Assembly: GCA_019828565.1 (NCBI GenBank)
Contig: JAHDYR010000001.1
Span: forward strand, 124,001 to 188,000
DNA from: Carpediemonas membranifera
Lineage: Eukaryota; Fornicata
DNA: 64,000 bases
Direction of reading: 5' to 3'
The translations under genes were made by a program, and so were the position numbers. The stretch's first letter is position 1, and every line of letters starts with the position of its first letter. This document shows positions 31,247 to 43,493 of this stretch, piece after piece. The notes under the pieces are model-generated. The model did no database searches, had not been told where the DNA came from, and saw only the letters and a list, made by a program, of their open reading frames with translations.

Positions 31247-31545
31247 CGTTCCCAATGGGAAAATCGACTCGTTGTCGCTTCGTTGAACTCGTCAAAGGTT
31301 CAGGGTCAGCAGTTATCCACAACGTTACGAACGCCACATAGAAGACATATCTAGGTCTAACCAACGGCTCTTTGTCCCCATCATGTTCTGGGCCGATTGA
31401 TGGAGGCATTGGGAGCCGGTCGACAACAGGCTGCGAGTACAGCAGTGTGTGGAAGTATACAGATCTATACGCGTCATCCGCCGTTCTTTCATTGCCTGTA
31501 GGGACTAGAAAACGGTTTCGCAGGTTAAGAATCCGCGAGCGCGCG

Positions 31546-33036
31546 ATGACGTCCTCAGCGTCACCGAAGAATCTACCCACATTACAAGAGCTGAATAGTA
31601 CTATTCCACTAGAAGCTTACCAAACAGTTGTCATTCAGCGCGATACACTTGAGCAGCAGCTGCATACGACGAAAGACCGCTATATCCGCTTCATGCGAGA
31701 AATGGAAGAGCGGTGGGAGGATGATCTGCACTTCAAAGATCAATACGAACGCATGCGGCGCATGGTAGAGGAAAAGGAGCAGGCCATCACGGACCAGACC
31801 TGTCGCATGGCCGAGCTCGCCCGCCATTCGGACGAGATCGAGCGCAAGCTTTCCAAAGCCCGTGCTGATCTCGAGACTGTCCAAGAGGAGCGGCAAGACC
31901 GCGAGCTTGAGTTCAAGCGGCGTTTCCGGGAAGCGCAGAGTCAACACCAAGCGATGATTCAAGACTTCGGCGACAAGGCCACGCGAGAGCTCAGGGCGAA
32001 GGATGCCGAGGTTGAGGAGGCTAGGCGGGCAGCCGAGCTTGCGGAGAGGAGTCTGGCCAAGGTCCAGGCCGAGCTTTCAGTCGAGCGGCAGGCTGCTTCC
32101 GAGAAAACTGTCCGAATGGCCAGTCAAATGAGCCAGAAGGAAGCCGACCTCGATGATCTCAAGCACCAGCTCCAGGCCAGGTCTGCCGAGCTCCAGCAGC
32201 TGTCGACCCGGCTCGACAGGGCCTCTTCCTTCGAAACGCAGGCCAACCTCCTCACCGATGAGCTTCGACGCGTCAAGTCCGCATCCGAGGAACGGGTCGA
32301 GCGTGCTGTTCGTGACGCCAGGAATGACTTGGAAGTGAGTCATCTCAAGGAGGTGAGTCAGCTGAAGATCGAGATCGCCCAGCTCAAACACGAGCAGTCG
32401 ACAGTCGAGTCGATTATCAGCAATAAGACGCTCATCAGGTCTATTGAGACTGCGGTGGGCTCGCATATGCAGCGCTTGTCCGATGATACCGGGTCGGCCG
32501 CGAGTCAGCTCAAGTCAGCGACGGATGAGATCATCAAGGCCACGCTGGCGGGGGTGAAGGAGCGGGAGCAGGAGGCGACGACGCAGGCGATGTATACGGT
32601 CGAGGCCCAGGCGCGACTGCAGCATGAGCGCCAGGTGCAAGATTTACGTGAGAAATTTAGTGAAGAATTAAGGACAGCCGTCACTCAAGCGCGAGAAGAG
32701 TGCGAGCGCCGCTCTCAGGGCCGCGAGGCTCAGCTCAGTGCCGAGGTCAAGCGCCTTGCTGAAGTTGCCGAAGCAGCCCAACAACGGTACATCGACGCCA
32801 CAAACCAGGTCCACGAGCTCGAGTCACGACTCCAGCTGGCGAGTCAGGAGCACAGTCGCCTCCAGTTAGAGTTGACTGCGGCTCGGGCTGACCTTGCGGA
32901 CCGGCAGCGGACAGTGGGCGAGTTGAATAGCAAGCTTAGGGACGCTGAGGGACGGCTGCAGGAGTTGGGGGCAGAGCTTGAAGGGAAGAGGCGGCAGCTG
33001 GAGGAGGCGCGGGCGAGGGAGCGAGGGAATGGCTGA
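31546..33036 (+). CDS. Long coiled-coil protein
   Basis: 496 aa from ATG 31546 (MTSSASPKNLPTLQELNS); the frame is open further up, but upstream sequence looks non-coding. Apart from the first 30 residues nearly the whole chain is a heptad-rich coiled coil: YERMRRMVEEKEQAITDQ, LERQ-like stretches, SLAKVQAELSVERQAASEK, EQEATTQAMYTVEAQARL. There are no globular domains, signal peptide or membrane spans. In flagellates such proteins are often cytoskeletal, axonemal or basal-body parts; nothing more specific can be said. The 228 bp after its stop to 33264 hold nothing recognisable. Confidence 0.75.
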   Translation: MTSSASPKNLPTLQELNSTIPLEAYQTVVIQRDTLEQQLHTTKDRYIRFMREMEERWEDDLHFKDQYERMRRMVEEKEQAITDQTCRMAELARHSDEIERKLSKARADLETVQEERQDRELEFKRRFREAQSQHQAMIQDFGDKATRELRAKDAEVEEARRAAELAERSLAKVQAELSVERQAASEKTVRMASQMSQKEADLDDLKHQLQARSAELQQLSTRLDRASSFETQANLLTDELRRVKSASEERVERAVRDARNDLEVSHLKEVSQLKIEIAQLKHEQSTVESIISNKTLIRSIETAVGSHMQRLSDDTGSAASQLKSATDEIIKATLAGVKEREQEATTQAMYTVEAQARLQHERQVQDLREKFSEELRTAVTQAREECERRSQGREAQLSAEVKRLAEVAEAAQQRYIDATNQVHELESRLQLASQEHSRLQLELTAARADLADRQRTVGELNSKLRDAEGRLQELGAELEGKRRQLEEARARERGNG

Positions 33037-33264
33037 GCTTGTGGCTTGTGGCTACTGGGCTTGTTTTTTGTATCGTGGTAAATGCGACGTCGGGGGCATG
33101 AGCGGTGGCCTTGCCGCAGCAGGCGACCTTGGTTGGAGGGGTTAGGGCCCAGCTAAGTCAAGAGGGCTAGGTCGAGCGGTGACCTTGGCGATAGCCTGGC
33201 ACGTGCTCGTTCACATGGCCAGGCCGGGCAGCGGTCAATGCTCAGTCTGCAGATCTTTACGGGC

Positions 33265-34194
33265 TTAATGGGTTTCCGTGGCTTCGATAAGCGGCTCAAG
33301 CAAGACATCAAGAGCGTCTTCGGCGACCAATATGATCTGCTCAAAGTAGGAATCGAAGTCAAGCGACACGAGGATCTCGTCAAGCGCGTCGAAGTCAAGC
33401 GGCTCGAGCAACTTGTCGAGCGCGTCGGGGGCAAGCGGTTCAAGCAAGTCATCGAGGGCGTCGTCGATGGCCGGCACAATCTCATCAAAGAAAGTATCGA
33501 AGTCAAGCGGCTCGAGGAGCTCGTCGAGCACGTCAAGGTCAACCTGCTCAATCAAGTCCACAAAAGCGTGAATAAGCGACACGGTCTGCTCAAAGTAGGC
33601 CCTGAAGTCAAGCTGCTCGATCGACTCACTCAACTCATCAACGACGTTGCTGATCAAGTTCACATGCTCAAGGGAGCCGATCGGTTCGATCAACTTAAAC
33701 AGCAACTGGTAATCAAGCGGCTCGATCAAGGTTTTGTAGGCGTCGTTAAAGGCCGACTCGACCTGCTCAAAGAACGTATCGAAGTCAAGCGGCTCGAGCA
33801 ACTTGTCGAGCGCGTCGGGGGCAAGTGGTTCAAGCAAGACATCGAGGGCGTCGACGGTGACCAACATGATCTCAACAAAGTAAGTATCGAGGTCAAGCGG
33901 TTCGAGCAACTCGGAGAGCACGTCAAGGTCAAGCTGCTCGATTAAGTCACCAAAAGCGTCGGCGATGGCTTTGATGGCCTCAAGGTAGGAATCGAAGTCA
34001 AGCTGCTCGAGGTTGTCAGAGTGATCGGGCGTAACCTCAGGCTGGAGATTGGCACGGTGGGCAAGAGGAAGTGCATTTCTATCGGAGCAGCTGAAAGCCA
34101 TGCCGATAAGCGGAATGAGGGCGAGGAAGAAGAGTGCAACGCGCGTTCCAGTGGTTGTGGATTGGAAAATGCGGTTTGACAAGAGTTTGGCCAT
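33265..34194 (-). CDS. Secreted/anchored helical-repeat protein sharing the leader of the tandem array
   Basis: 309 aa. The first about 40 residues (MAKLLSNRIFQS... then ALFFLALIPLIGMAFS) form a signal peptide or anchor almost identical to that of the eight array genes. The body is entirely different. It consists of acidic repeats of about 20-25 residues of the type LLEPLDFDTFFEQ...DALDVLLEPLAPDALDK. At DNA level a block of about 170 bp recurs at about 33384-33555 and 33781-33950. Because of the repeats the plus strand also has a 235-codon open frame (33238-33945, VKRLEQLVERV repeats); the minus strand is preferred for its leader. Gene sequence upstream of the start is the same as in the array units. 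Function unknown; a surface or secreted protein is inferred. Confidence 0.65.
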   Translation of the reverse strand: MAKLLSNRIFQSTTTGTRVALFFLALIPLIGMAFSCSDRNALPLAHRANLQPEVTPDHSDNLEQLDFDSYLEAIKAIADAFGDLIEQLDLDVLSELLEPLDLDTYFVEIMLVTVDALDVLLEPLAPDALDKLLEPLDFDTFFEQVESAFNDAYKTLIEPLDYQLLFKLIEPIGSLEHVNLISNVVDELSESIEQLDFRAYFEQTVSLIHAFVDLIEQVDLDVLDELLEPLDFDTFFDEIVPAIDDALDDLLEPLAPDALDKLLEPLDFDALDEILVSLDFDSYFEQIILVAEDALDVLLEPLIEATETH

Positions 34195-34897
34195 AACACA
34201 CCTATTCTGTATTCTGTGGATGAGTCATGAGACTGTAGGACCGATAGAGACTGCCAGCGACATTTTGTCGTTTGTATCTTGACATAAACTGCACGCCACA
34301 TTTATCGGCCGAGTCTGCAGCAATGACGCCATTTATGGTTCATTGCGGTATGTATCCATGTTCTAGTGGCTCGCGTGCTTGGTCGGGCGTCGTGTGACAT
34401 GTCAGGCCCAACTCTTGCCGACGGCCACGCATGCCCATCGACAGCCTCGAATCACATCGTCATCGTTATCAGTAGTTGTCACCGATGCCCTACCGCCACA
34501 CGCCCAGTTATGCTAAACTGCACATTGCCGTCCTTACCCTGCACATCTGTCACAATGGCACGTCACAGTGTCGCTCGCTAAATGGCAGTTTAGTGCAGCA
34601 TGGCGAGTATCCGAAAACTGCGGCAGAGAGCAGCACTAAGCGCCATTCCCGCCCCGTGGTGCCTGCACTGTCGCAGAACTCCTCGCACCGCGGATGAAGT
34701 GTCTATTCGAGCATGGTGTGAAACGAACGTTTCATCCTTCAGCCATCACCTTGCGAGCGATGAGGCATGATACACAGGTCTGCGCCTCTGCTGGCCAAAG
34801 CTCGGGTGACATCGACCGGCCACTCGAGTCCCTCTCCTCGAGAAGGGTGTGCTACATGTGGTTATGTAATTTACGTATTCCCTCTGTGCGATCTTAC

Positions 34898-35356
34898 TCA
34901 AAAGGCAGAGATCACAACCCACCCGTGTGAGAAAGGCAGATTTTGAACCAGCCACAGGGATACTAGAAGCAACGTAAACCTCGTCCACGATCCGATGAGT
35001 GATCTTTGTTGCAGGGACACCCTCAATGGGCTCTGGGACGGGGGTAGCTTCCATGGGCCCAACAAGCTCACAGCCGCGTTCTTCTTGGGCTCAACGAGCT
35101 CTAGGACGGGGACAGGCTCCATGGGCTCAATGATTTTGGCTTCAGGATCACTGCGCTTGAAAACGACGGGATCCGAGAAGATGCGGGGCCTGACGATAGG
35201 CTGAGTTTCATGCGCATTGCCAGTGTTATTGGCGATACTTCTATCGGAGTAGCTGAGAGCCATGCCGATAAGCGGAATGAGGGCGAGGAAGAAGAGTGCA
35301 ACGCGCGTTCCAGTGATTGTGGATTGGAAAATGCGGTTTGACAAGAGTTTGGCCAT
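34898..35356 (-). pseudogene. Array gene copy 2 (leader protein, frameshifted body)
   Basis: 152 codons. Leader MAKLLSNRIFQS.. with hydrophobic ALFFLALIPLIGMALS, then a Pro/Glu/Val-rich segment (EPMEPVPVLELVEPKK). Right after NAA the Pro/Glu pattern moves to another frame (ELVGPMEATPVPEPIEGV; ORF 34746-35054). An internal repeat of about 39 bp, beginning CCCATGGA, is found in both frames, so a 1-nt loss (or 2-nt gain) in the ancestor is likely. The remaining annotated C-terminus (WKLPPSQSPLRVS..) would then be out of frame. Whether the 152-aa product is used is unknown. The seven further copies have the same break. Confidence 0.55.
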
Positions 35357-36060
35357 AACACACCTATTCTGTATTCTGTGGATGAGTCATGAGACTGTAG
35401 GACCGATAGAGACTGCCAGCGACATTTTGTCGTTTGTATCTTGACATAACCTGCACGCCACATTTATCGGCCGAGGTCTGCAGCAATGACGCCATTTATG
35501 GTTCATTGCGGTATGTATCCATGTTCTAGTGGCTCGCGTGCTTGGTCGGGCGTCGTGTGACATGTCAGGCCCAACTCTTGCCGACGGCCACGCATGCCCA
35601 TCGACAGCCTCGAATCACATCGTCATCGTAATCAGTAGTTGTCACCGATGCCCTACCGCCACACGCCCAGTTATGCTAAACTGCACATTGCCGTCCTTAC
35701 CCTGCACATCTGTCACAATGGCACGTCACAGTGTCGCTCGCTAAATGGCAGTTTAGTGCAGCATGGCGAGTATCCGAAAACTGCGGCAGAGAGCAGCACT
35801 AAGCGCCATTCCCGCCCCGTGGTGCCTGCACTGTCGCAGAACTCCTCGCACCGCGGATGAAGTGTCTATTCGAGCATGGTGTGAAACGAACGTTTCATCC
35901 TTCAGCCATCACCTTGCGAGCGATGAGGCATGATACACAGGTCTGCGCCTCTGCTGGCCAAAGCTCGGGTGACATCGACCGGCCACTCGAGTCCCTCTCC
36001 TCGAGAAGGGTATGCTACATGTGGTTATGTAATTTACGTATTCCCTCTGTGCGATCTTAC

Positions 36061-36519
36061 TCAAAAGGCAGAGATCACAACCCACCCGTGTGAGAAAGGC
36101 AGATTTTGAACCAGCCACAGGGATACTAGAAGCAACGTAAACCTCGTCCACGATCCGATGAGTGATCTTTGTTGCAGGGACACCCTCAATGGGCTCTGGG
36201 ACGGGGGTAGCTTCCATGGGCCCAACAAGCTCACAGCCGCGTTCTTCTTGGGCTCAACGAGCTCTAGGACGGGGACAGGCTCCATGGGCTCAATGATTTT
36301 GGCTTCAGGATCACTGCGCTTGAAAACGACGGGATCCGAGAAGATGCGGGGCCTGACGATAGGCTGAGTTTCATGCGCATTGCCAGTGTTATTGGCGATA
36401 CTTCTATCGGAGTAGCTGAGAGCCATGCCGATAAGCGGAATGAGGGCGAGGAAGAAGAGTGCAACGCGCGTTCCAGTGATTGTGGATTGGAAAATGCGGT
36501 TTGACAAGAGTTTGGCCAT
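36061..36519 (-). pseudogene. Array gene copy 3
   Basis: 152 codons, same protein as copy 2. Shares the frameshift between the two internal Pro/Glu-rich repeats. Its upstream flank and leader are intact. Confidence 0.55.
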
Positions 36520-37070
36520 AACACACCTATTCTGTATTCTGTGGATGAGTCATGAGACTGTAGGACCGATAGAGACTGCCAGCGACATTTTGTCGTTTGT
36601 ATCTTGACATAACCTGCACGCCACATTTATCGGCCGAGTCTGCAGCAATGACGCCATTTATGGTTCATTGCGGTATGTATCCATGTTCTAGTGGCTCGCG
36701 TGCTTGGTCGGGCGTCGTGTGACATGTCAGGCCCAACTCTTGCCGACGGCCACGCATGCCCATCGACAGCCTCGAATCACATCGTCATCGTAATCAGTAG
36801 TTGTCACCGATGCCCTACCGCCACACGCCCAGTTATGCTAAACTGCACATTGCCGTCCTTACCCTGCACATCTGTCACAATGGCACGTCACAGTGTCGCT
36901 CGCTAAATGGCAGTTTAGTGCAGCATGGCGAGTATCCGAAAACTGCGGCAGAGAGCAGCACTAAGCGCCATTCCCGCCCCGTGGTGCCTGCACTGTCGCA
37001 GAACTCCTCGCACCGCGGATGAAGTGTCTATTCGAGCATGGTGTGAAACGAACGTTTCATCCTTCAGCCA

Positions 37071-37682
37071 TCACCTTGCGAGCGATGAGGCATGATACAC
37101 AGGTCTGCGCCTCTGCTGGCCAAAGCTCGGGTGACATCGACCGGCCACTCGAGTCCCTCTCCTCGAGAAGGGTGTGCTACATGTGGTTATGTAATTTACG
37201 TATTCCCTCTGTGCGATCTTACTCAAAAAGGCAGAGATCACAACCCACCCGTGTGAGAAAGGCAGATTTTGAACCAGCCACAGGGATACTAGAAGCAACG
37301 TAAACCTCGTCCACGATCCGATGAGTGATCTTTGTTGCAGGGACACCCTCAATGGGCTCTGGGACGGGGGTAGCTTCCATGGGCCCAACAAGCTCACAGC
37401 CGCGTTCTTCTTGGGCTCAACGAGCTCTAGGACGGGGACAGGCTCCATGGGCTCAATGATTTTGGCTTCAGGATCACTGCGCTTGAAAACGACGGGATCC
37501 GAGAAGATGCGGGGCCTGACGATAGGCTGAGTTTCATGCCCATTGCCAGTGTTATTGGCGATACTTCTATCGGAGTAGCTGAGAGCCATGCCGATAAGCG
37601 GAATGAGGGCGAGGAAGAAGAGTGCAACGCGCGTTCCAGTGATTGTGGATTGGAAAATGCGGTTTGACAAGAGTTTGGCCAT
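37071..37682 (-). pseudogene. Array gene copy 4 (extended to 203 codons)
   Basis: Same leader and body, with one substitution in the linker (TGNGHE for TGNAHE). A 1-nt insertion in an A run near 37226 removes the usual stop and lengthens the ORF to 203 codons, reading on into flanking sequence. The insertion shows that the C-terminal end is not constrained. Confidence 0.55.
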
Positions 37683-38385
37683 AACACACCTATTCTGTAT
37701 TCTGTGGATGAGTCATGAGACTGTAGGACCGATAGAGACTGCCAGCGACATTTTGTCGTTTGTATCTTGACATAACCTGCACGCCACATTTATCGGCCGA
37801 GTCTGCAGCAATGACGCCATTTATGGTTCATTGCGGTATGTATCCATGTTCTAGTGGCTCGCGTGCTTGGTCGGGCGTCGTGTGACATGTCAGGCCCAAC
37901 TCTTGCCGACGGCCACGCATGCCCATCGACAGCCTCGAATCACATCGTCATCGTAATCAGTAGTTGTCACCGATGCCCTACCGCCACACGCCCAGTTATG
38001 CTAAACTGCACATTGCCGTCCTTACCCTGCACATCTGTCACAATGGCACGTCACAGTGTCGCTCGCTAAATGGCAGTTTAGTGCAGCATGGCGAGTATCC
38101 GAGAACTGCGGCAGAGAGCAGCACTAAGCGCCATTCCCGCCCCGTGGTGCCTGCACTGTCGCAGAACTCCTCGCACCGCGGATGAAGTGTCTATTCGAGC
38201 ATGGTGTGAAACGAACGTTTCATCCTTCAGCCATCACCTTGCGAGCGATGAGGCATGATACACAGGTCTGCGCCTCTGCTGGCCAAAGCTCGGGTGACAT
38301 CGACCGGCCACTCGAGTCCCTCTCCTCGAGAAGGGTGTGCTACATGTGGTTATGTAATTTACGTATTCCCTCTGTGCGATCTTAC

Positions 38386-38844
38386 TCAAAAGGCAGAGAT
38401 CACAACCCACCCGTGTGAGAAAGGCAGATTTTGAACCAGCCACAGGGATACTAGAAGCAACGTAAACCTCGTCCACGATCCGATGAGTGATCTTTGTTGC
38501 AGGGACACCCTCAATGGGCTCTGGGACGGGGGTAGCTTCCATGGGCCCAACAAGCTCACAGCCGCGTTCTTCTTGGGCTCAACGAGCTCTAGGACGGGGA
38601 CAGGCTCCATGGGCTCAATGATTTTGGCTTCAGGATCACTGCGCTTGAAAACGACGGGATCCGAGAAGATGCGGGGCCTGACGATAGGCTGAGTTTCATG
38701 CGCATTGCCAGTGTTATTGGCGATACTTCTATCGGAGTAGCTGAGAGCCATGCCGATAAGCGGAATGAGGGCGAGGAAGAAGAGTGCAACGCGCGTTCCA
38801 GTGATTGTGGATTGGAAAATGCGGTTTGACAAGAGTTTGGCCAT
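38386..38844 (-). pseudogene. Array gene copy 5
   Basis: 152 codons, same protein as copy 2. A 1-nt insertion in a T run near 38914 lies in its upstream flank, outside the ORF. Confidence 0.55.
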
Positions 38845-39548
38845 AACACACCTATTCTGTATTCTGTGGATGAGTCATGAGACTGTAGGACCGATAGAGA
38901 CTGCCAGCGACATTTTTGTCGTTTGTATCTTGACATAACCTGCACGCCACATTTATCGGCCGAGTCTGCAGCAATGACGCCATTTATGGTTCATTGCGGT
39001 ATGTATCCATGTTCTAGTGGCTCGCGTGCTTGGTCGGGCGTCGTGTGACATGTCAGGCCCAACTCTTGCCGACGGCCACGCATGCCCATCGACAGCCTCG
39101 AATCACATCGTCATCGTAATCAGTAGTTGTCACCGATGCCCTACCGCCACACGCCCAGTTATGCTAAACTGCACATTGCCGTCCTTACCCTGCACATCTG
39201 TCACAATGGCACGTCACAGTGTCGCTCGCTAAATGGCAGTTTAGTGCAGCATGGCGAGTATCCGAGAACTGCGGCAGAGAGCAGCACTAAGCGCCATTCC
39301 CGCCCCGTGGTGCCTGCACTGTCGCAGAACTCCTCGCACCGCGGATGAAGTGTCTATTCGAGCATGGTGTGAAACGAACGTTTCATCCTTCAGCCATCAC
39401 CTTGCGAGCGATGAGGCATGATACACAGGTCTGCGCCTCTGCTGGCCAAAGCTCGGGTGACATCGACCGGCCACTCGAGTCCCTCTCCTCGAGAAGGGTG
39501 TGCTACATGTGGTTATGTAATTTACGTATTCCCTCTGTGCGATCTTAC

Positions 39549-40007
39549 TCAAAAGGCAGAGATCACAACCCACCCGTGTGAGAAAGGCAGATTTTGAACC
39601 AGCCACAGGGATACTAGAAGCAACGTAAACCTCGTCCACGATCCGATGAGTGATCTTTGTTGCAGGGACACCCTCAATGGGCTCTGGGACGGGGGTAGCT
39701 TCCATGGGCCCAACAAGCTCACAGCCGCGTTCTTCTTGGGCTCAACGAGCTCTAGGACGGGGACAGGCTCCATGGGCTCAATGATTTTGGCTTCAGGATC
39801 ACTGCGCTTGAAAACGACGGGATCCGAGAAGATGCGGGGCCTGACGATAGGCTGAGTTTCATGCGCATTGCCAGTGTTATTGGCGATACTTCTATCGGAG
39901 TAGCTGAGAGCCATGCCGATAAGCGGAATGAGGGCGAGGAAGAAGAGTGCAACGCGCGTTCCAGTGATTGTGGATTGGAAAATGCGGTTTGACAAGAGTT
40001 TGGCCAT
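39549..40007 (-). pseudogene. Array gene copy 6
   Basis: 152 codons, same protein as copy 2, with the shared internal frameshift. Confidence 0.55.
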
Positions 40008-40710
40008 AACACACCTATTCTGTATTCTGTGGATGAGTCATGAGACTGTAGGACCGATAGAGACTGCCAGCGACATTTTGTCGTTTGTATCTTGACATAA
40101 CCTGCACGCCACATTTATCGGCCGAGTCTGCAGCAATGACGCCATTTATGGTTCATTGCGGTATGTATCCATGTTCTAGTGGCTCGCGTGCTTGGTCGGG
40201 CGTCGTGTGACATGTCAGGCCCAACTCTTGCCGACGGCCACGCATGCCCATCGACAGCCTCGAATCACATCGTCATCGTAATCAGTAGTTGTCACCGATG
40301 CCCTACCGCCACACGCCCAGTTATGCTAAACTGCACATTGCCGTCCTTACCCTGCACATCTGTCACAATGGCACGTCACAGTGTCGCTCGCTAAATGGCA
40401 GTTTAGTGCAGCATGGCGAGTATCCGAAAACTGCGGCAGAGAGCAGCACTAAGCGCCATTCCCGCCCCGTGGTGCCTGCACTGTCGCAGAACTCCTCGCA
40501 CCGCGGATGAAGTGTCTATTCGAGCATGGTGTGAAACGAACGTTTCACCCTTCAGCCATCACCTTGCGAGCGATGAGGCATGATACACAGGTCTGCGCCT
40601 CTGCTGGCCAAAGCTCGGGTGACATCGACCGGCCACTCGAGTCCCTCTCCTCGAGAAGGGTGTGCTACATGTGGTTATGTAATTTACGTATTCCCTCTGT
40701 GCGATCTTAC

Positions 40711-41169
40711 TCAAAAGGCAGAGATCACAACCCACCCGTGTGAGAAAGGCAGATTTTGAACCAGCCACAGGGATACTAGAAGCAACGTAAACCTCGTCCA
40801 CGATCCGATGAGTGATCTTTGTTGCAGGGACACCCTCAATGGGCTCTGGGACGGGGGTAGCTTCCATGGGCCCAACAAGCTCACAGCCGCGTTCTTCTTG
40901 GGCTCAACGAGCTCTAGGACGGGGACAGGCTCCATGGGCTCAATGATTTTGGCTTCAGGATCACTGCGCTTGAAAACGACGGGATCCGAGAAGATGCGGG
41001 GCCTGACGATAGGCTGAGTTTCATGCGCATTGCCAGTGTTATTGGCGATACTTCTATCGGAGTAGCTGAGAGCCATGCCGATAAGCGGAATGAGGGCGAG
41101 GAAGAAGAGTGCAACGCGCGTTCCAGTGATTGTGGATTGGAAAATGCGGTTTGACAAGAGTTTGGCCAT
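40711..41169 (-). pseudogene. Array gene copy 7
   Basis: 152 codons, same protein as copy 2, with the shared internal frameshift. The unit has a substitution beside its flank palindrome (CACCC for CATCC near 40548), also present in copy 9's unit. Confidence 0.55.
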
Positions 41170-41872
41170 AACACACCTATTCTGTATTCTGTGGATGAGT
41201 CATGAGACTGTAGGACCGATAGAGACTGCCAGCGACATTTTGTCGTTTGTATCTTGACATAACCTGCACGCCACATTTATCGGCCGAGTCTGCAGCAATG
41301 ACGCCATTTATGGTTCATTGCGGTATGTATCCATGTTCTAGTGGCTCGCGTGCTTGGTCGGGCGTCGTGTGACATGTCAGGCCCAACTCTTGCCGACGGC
41401 CACGCATGCCCATCGACAGCCTCGAATCACATCGTCATCGTAATCAGTAGTTGTCACCGATGCCCTACCGCCACACGCCCAGTTATGCTAAACTGCACAT
41501 TGCCGTCCTTACCCTGCACATCTGTCACAATGGCACGTCACAGTGTCGCTCGCTAAATGGCAGTTTAGTGCAGCATGGCGAGTATCCGAAAACTGCGGCA
41601 GAGAGCAGCACTAAGCGCCATTCCCGCCCCGTGGTGCCTGCACTGTCGCAGAACTCCTCGCACCGCGGATGAAGTGTCTATTCGAGCATGGTGTGAAACG
41701 AACGTTTCATCCTTCAGCCATCACCTTGCGAGCGATGAGGCATGATACACAGGTCTGCGCCTCTGCTGGCCAAAGCTCGGGTGACATCGACCGGCCACTC
41801 GAGTCCCTCTCCTCGAGAAGGGTGTGCTACATGTGGTTATGTAATTTACGTATTCCCTCTGTGCGATCTTAC

Positions 41873-42331
41873 TCAAAAGGCAGAGATCACAACCCACCCG
41901 TGTGAGAAAGGCAGATTTTGAACCAGCCACAGGGATACTAGAAGCAACGTAAACCTCGTCCACGATCCGATGAGTGATCTTTGTTGCAGGGACACCCTCA
42001 ATGGGCTCTGGGACGGGGGTAGCTTCCATGGGCCCAACAAGCTCACAGCCGCGTTCTTCTTGGGCTCAACGAGCTCTAGGACGGGGACAGGCTCCATGGG
42101 CTCAATGATTTTGGCTTCAGGATCACTGCGCTTGAAAACGACGGGATCCGAGAAGATGCGGGGCCTGACGATAGGCTGAGTTTCATGCGCATTGCCAGTG
42201 TTATTGGCGATACTTCTATCGGAGTAGCTGAGAGCCATGCCGATAAGCGGAATGAGGGCGAGGAAGAAGAGTGCAACGCGCGTTCCAGTGATTGTGGATT
42301 GGAAAATGCGGTTTGACAAGAGTTTGGCCAT
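41873..42331 (-). pseudogene. Array gene copy 8
   Basis: 152 codons, same protein as copy 2, with the shared internal frameshift. Confidence 0.55.
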
Positions 42332-43034
42332 AACACACCTATTCTGTATTCTGTGGATGAGTCATGAGACTGTAGGACCGATAGAGACTGCCAGCGACAT
42401 TTTGTCGTTTGTATCTTGACATAACCTGCACGCCACATTTATCGGCCGAGTCTGCAGCAATGACGCCATTTATGGTTCATTGCGGTATGTATCCATGTTC
42501 TAGTGGCTCGCGTGCTTGGTCGGGCGTCGTGTGACATGTCAGGCCCAACTCTTGCCGACGGCCACGCATGCCCATCGACAGCCTCGAATCACATCGTCAT
42601 CGTAATCAGTAGTTGTCACCGATGCCCTACCGCCACACGCCCAGTTATGCTAAACTGCACATTGCCGTCCTTACCCTGCACATCTGTCACAATGGCACGT
42701 CACAGTGTCGCTCGCTAAATGGCAGTTTAGTGCAGCATGGCGAGTATCCGAAAACTGCGGCAGAGAGCAGCACTAAGCGCCATTCCCGCCCCGTGGTGCC
42801 TGCACTGTCGCAGAACTCCTCGCACCGCGGATGAAGTGTCTATTCGAGCATGGTGTGAAACGAACGTTTCACCCTTCAGCCATCACCTTGCGAGCGATGA
42901 GGCATGATACACAGGTCTGCGCCTCTGCTGGCCAAAGCTCGGGTGACATCGACCGGCCACTCGAGTCCCTCTCCTCGAGAAGGGTGTGCTACATGTGGTT
43001 ATGTAATTTACGTATTCCCTCTGTGCGATCTTAC

Positions 43035-43493
43035 TCAAAAGGCAGAGATCACAACCCACCCGTGTGAGAAAGGCAGATTTTGAACCAGCCACAGGGATAC
43101 TAGAAGCAACGTAAACCTCGTCCACGATCCGATGAGTGATCTTTGTTGCAGGGACACCCTCAATGGGCTCTGGGACGGGGGTAGCTTCCATGGGCCCAAC
43201 AAGCTCACAGCCGCGTTCTTCTTGGGCTCAACGAGCTCTAGGACGGGGACAGGCTCCATGGGCTCAATGATTTTGGCTTCAGGATCACTGCGCTTGAAAA
43301 CGACGGGATCCGAGAAGATGCGGGGCCTGACGATAGGCTGAGTTTCATGCGCATTGCCAGTGTTATTGGCGATACTTCTATCGGAGTAGCTGAGAGCCAT
43401 GCCGATAAGCGGAATGAGGGCGAGGAAGAAGAGTGCAACGCGCGTTCCAGTGATTGTGGATTGGAAAATGCGGTTTGACAAGAGTTTGGCCAT
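43035..43493 (-). pseudogene. Array gene copy 9 (last)
   Basis: 152 codons, same protein as copy 2, with the shared frameshift. Its upstream flank is cut at 43986, where unique sequence starts, so it is the last member. Confidence 0.55.
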
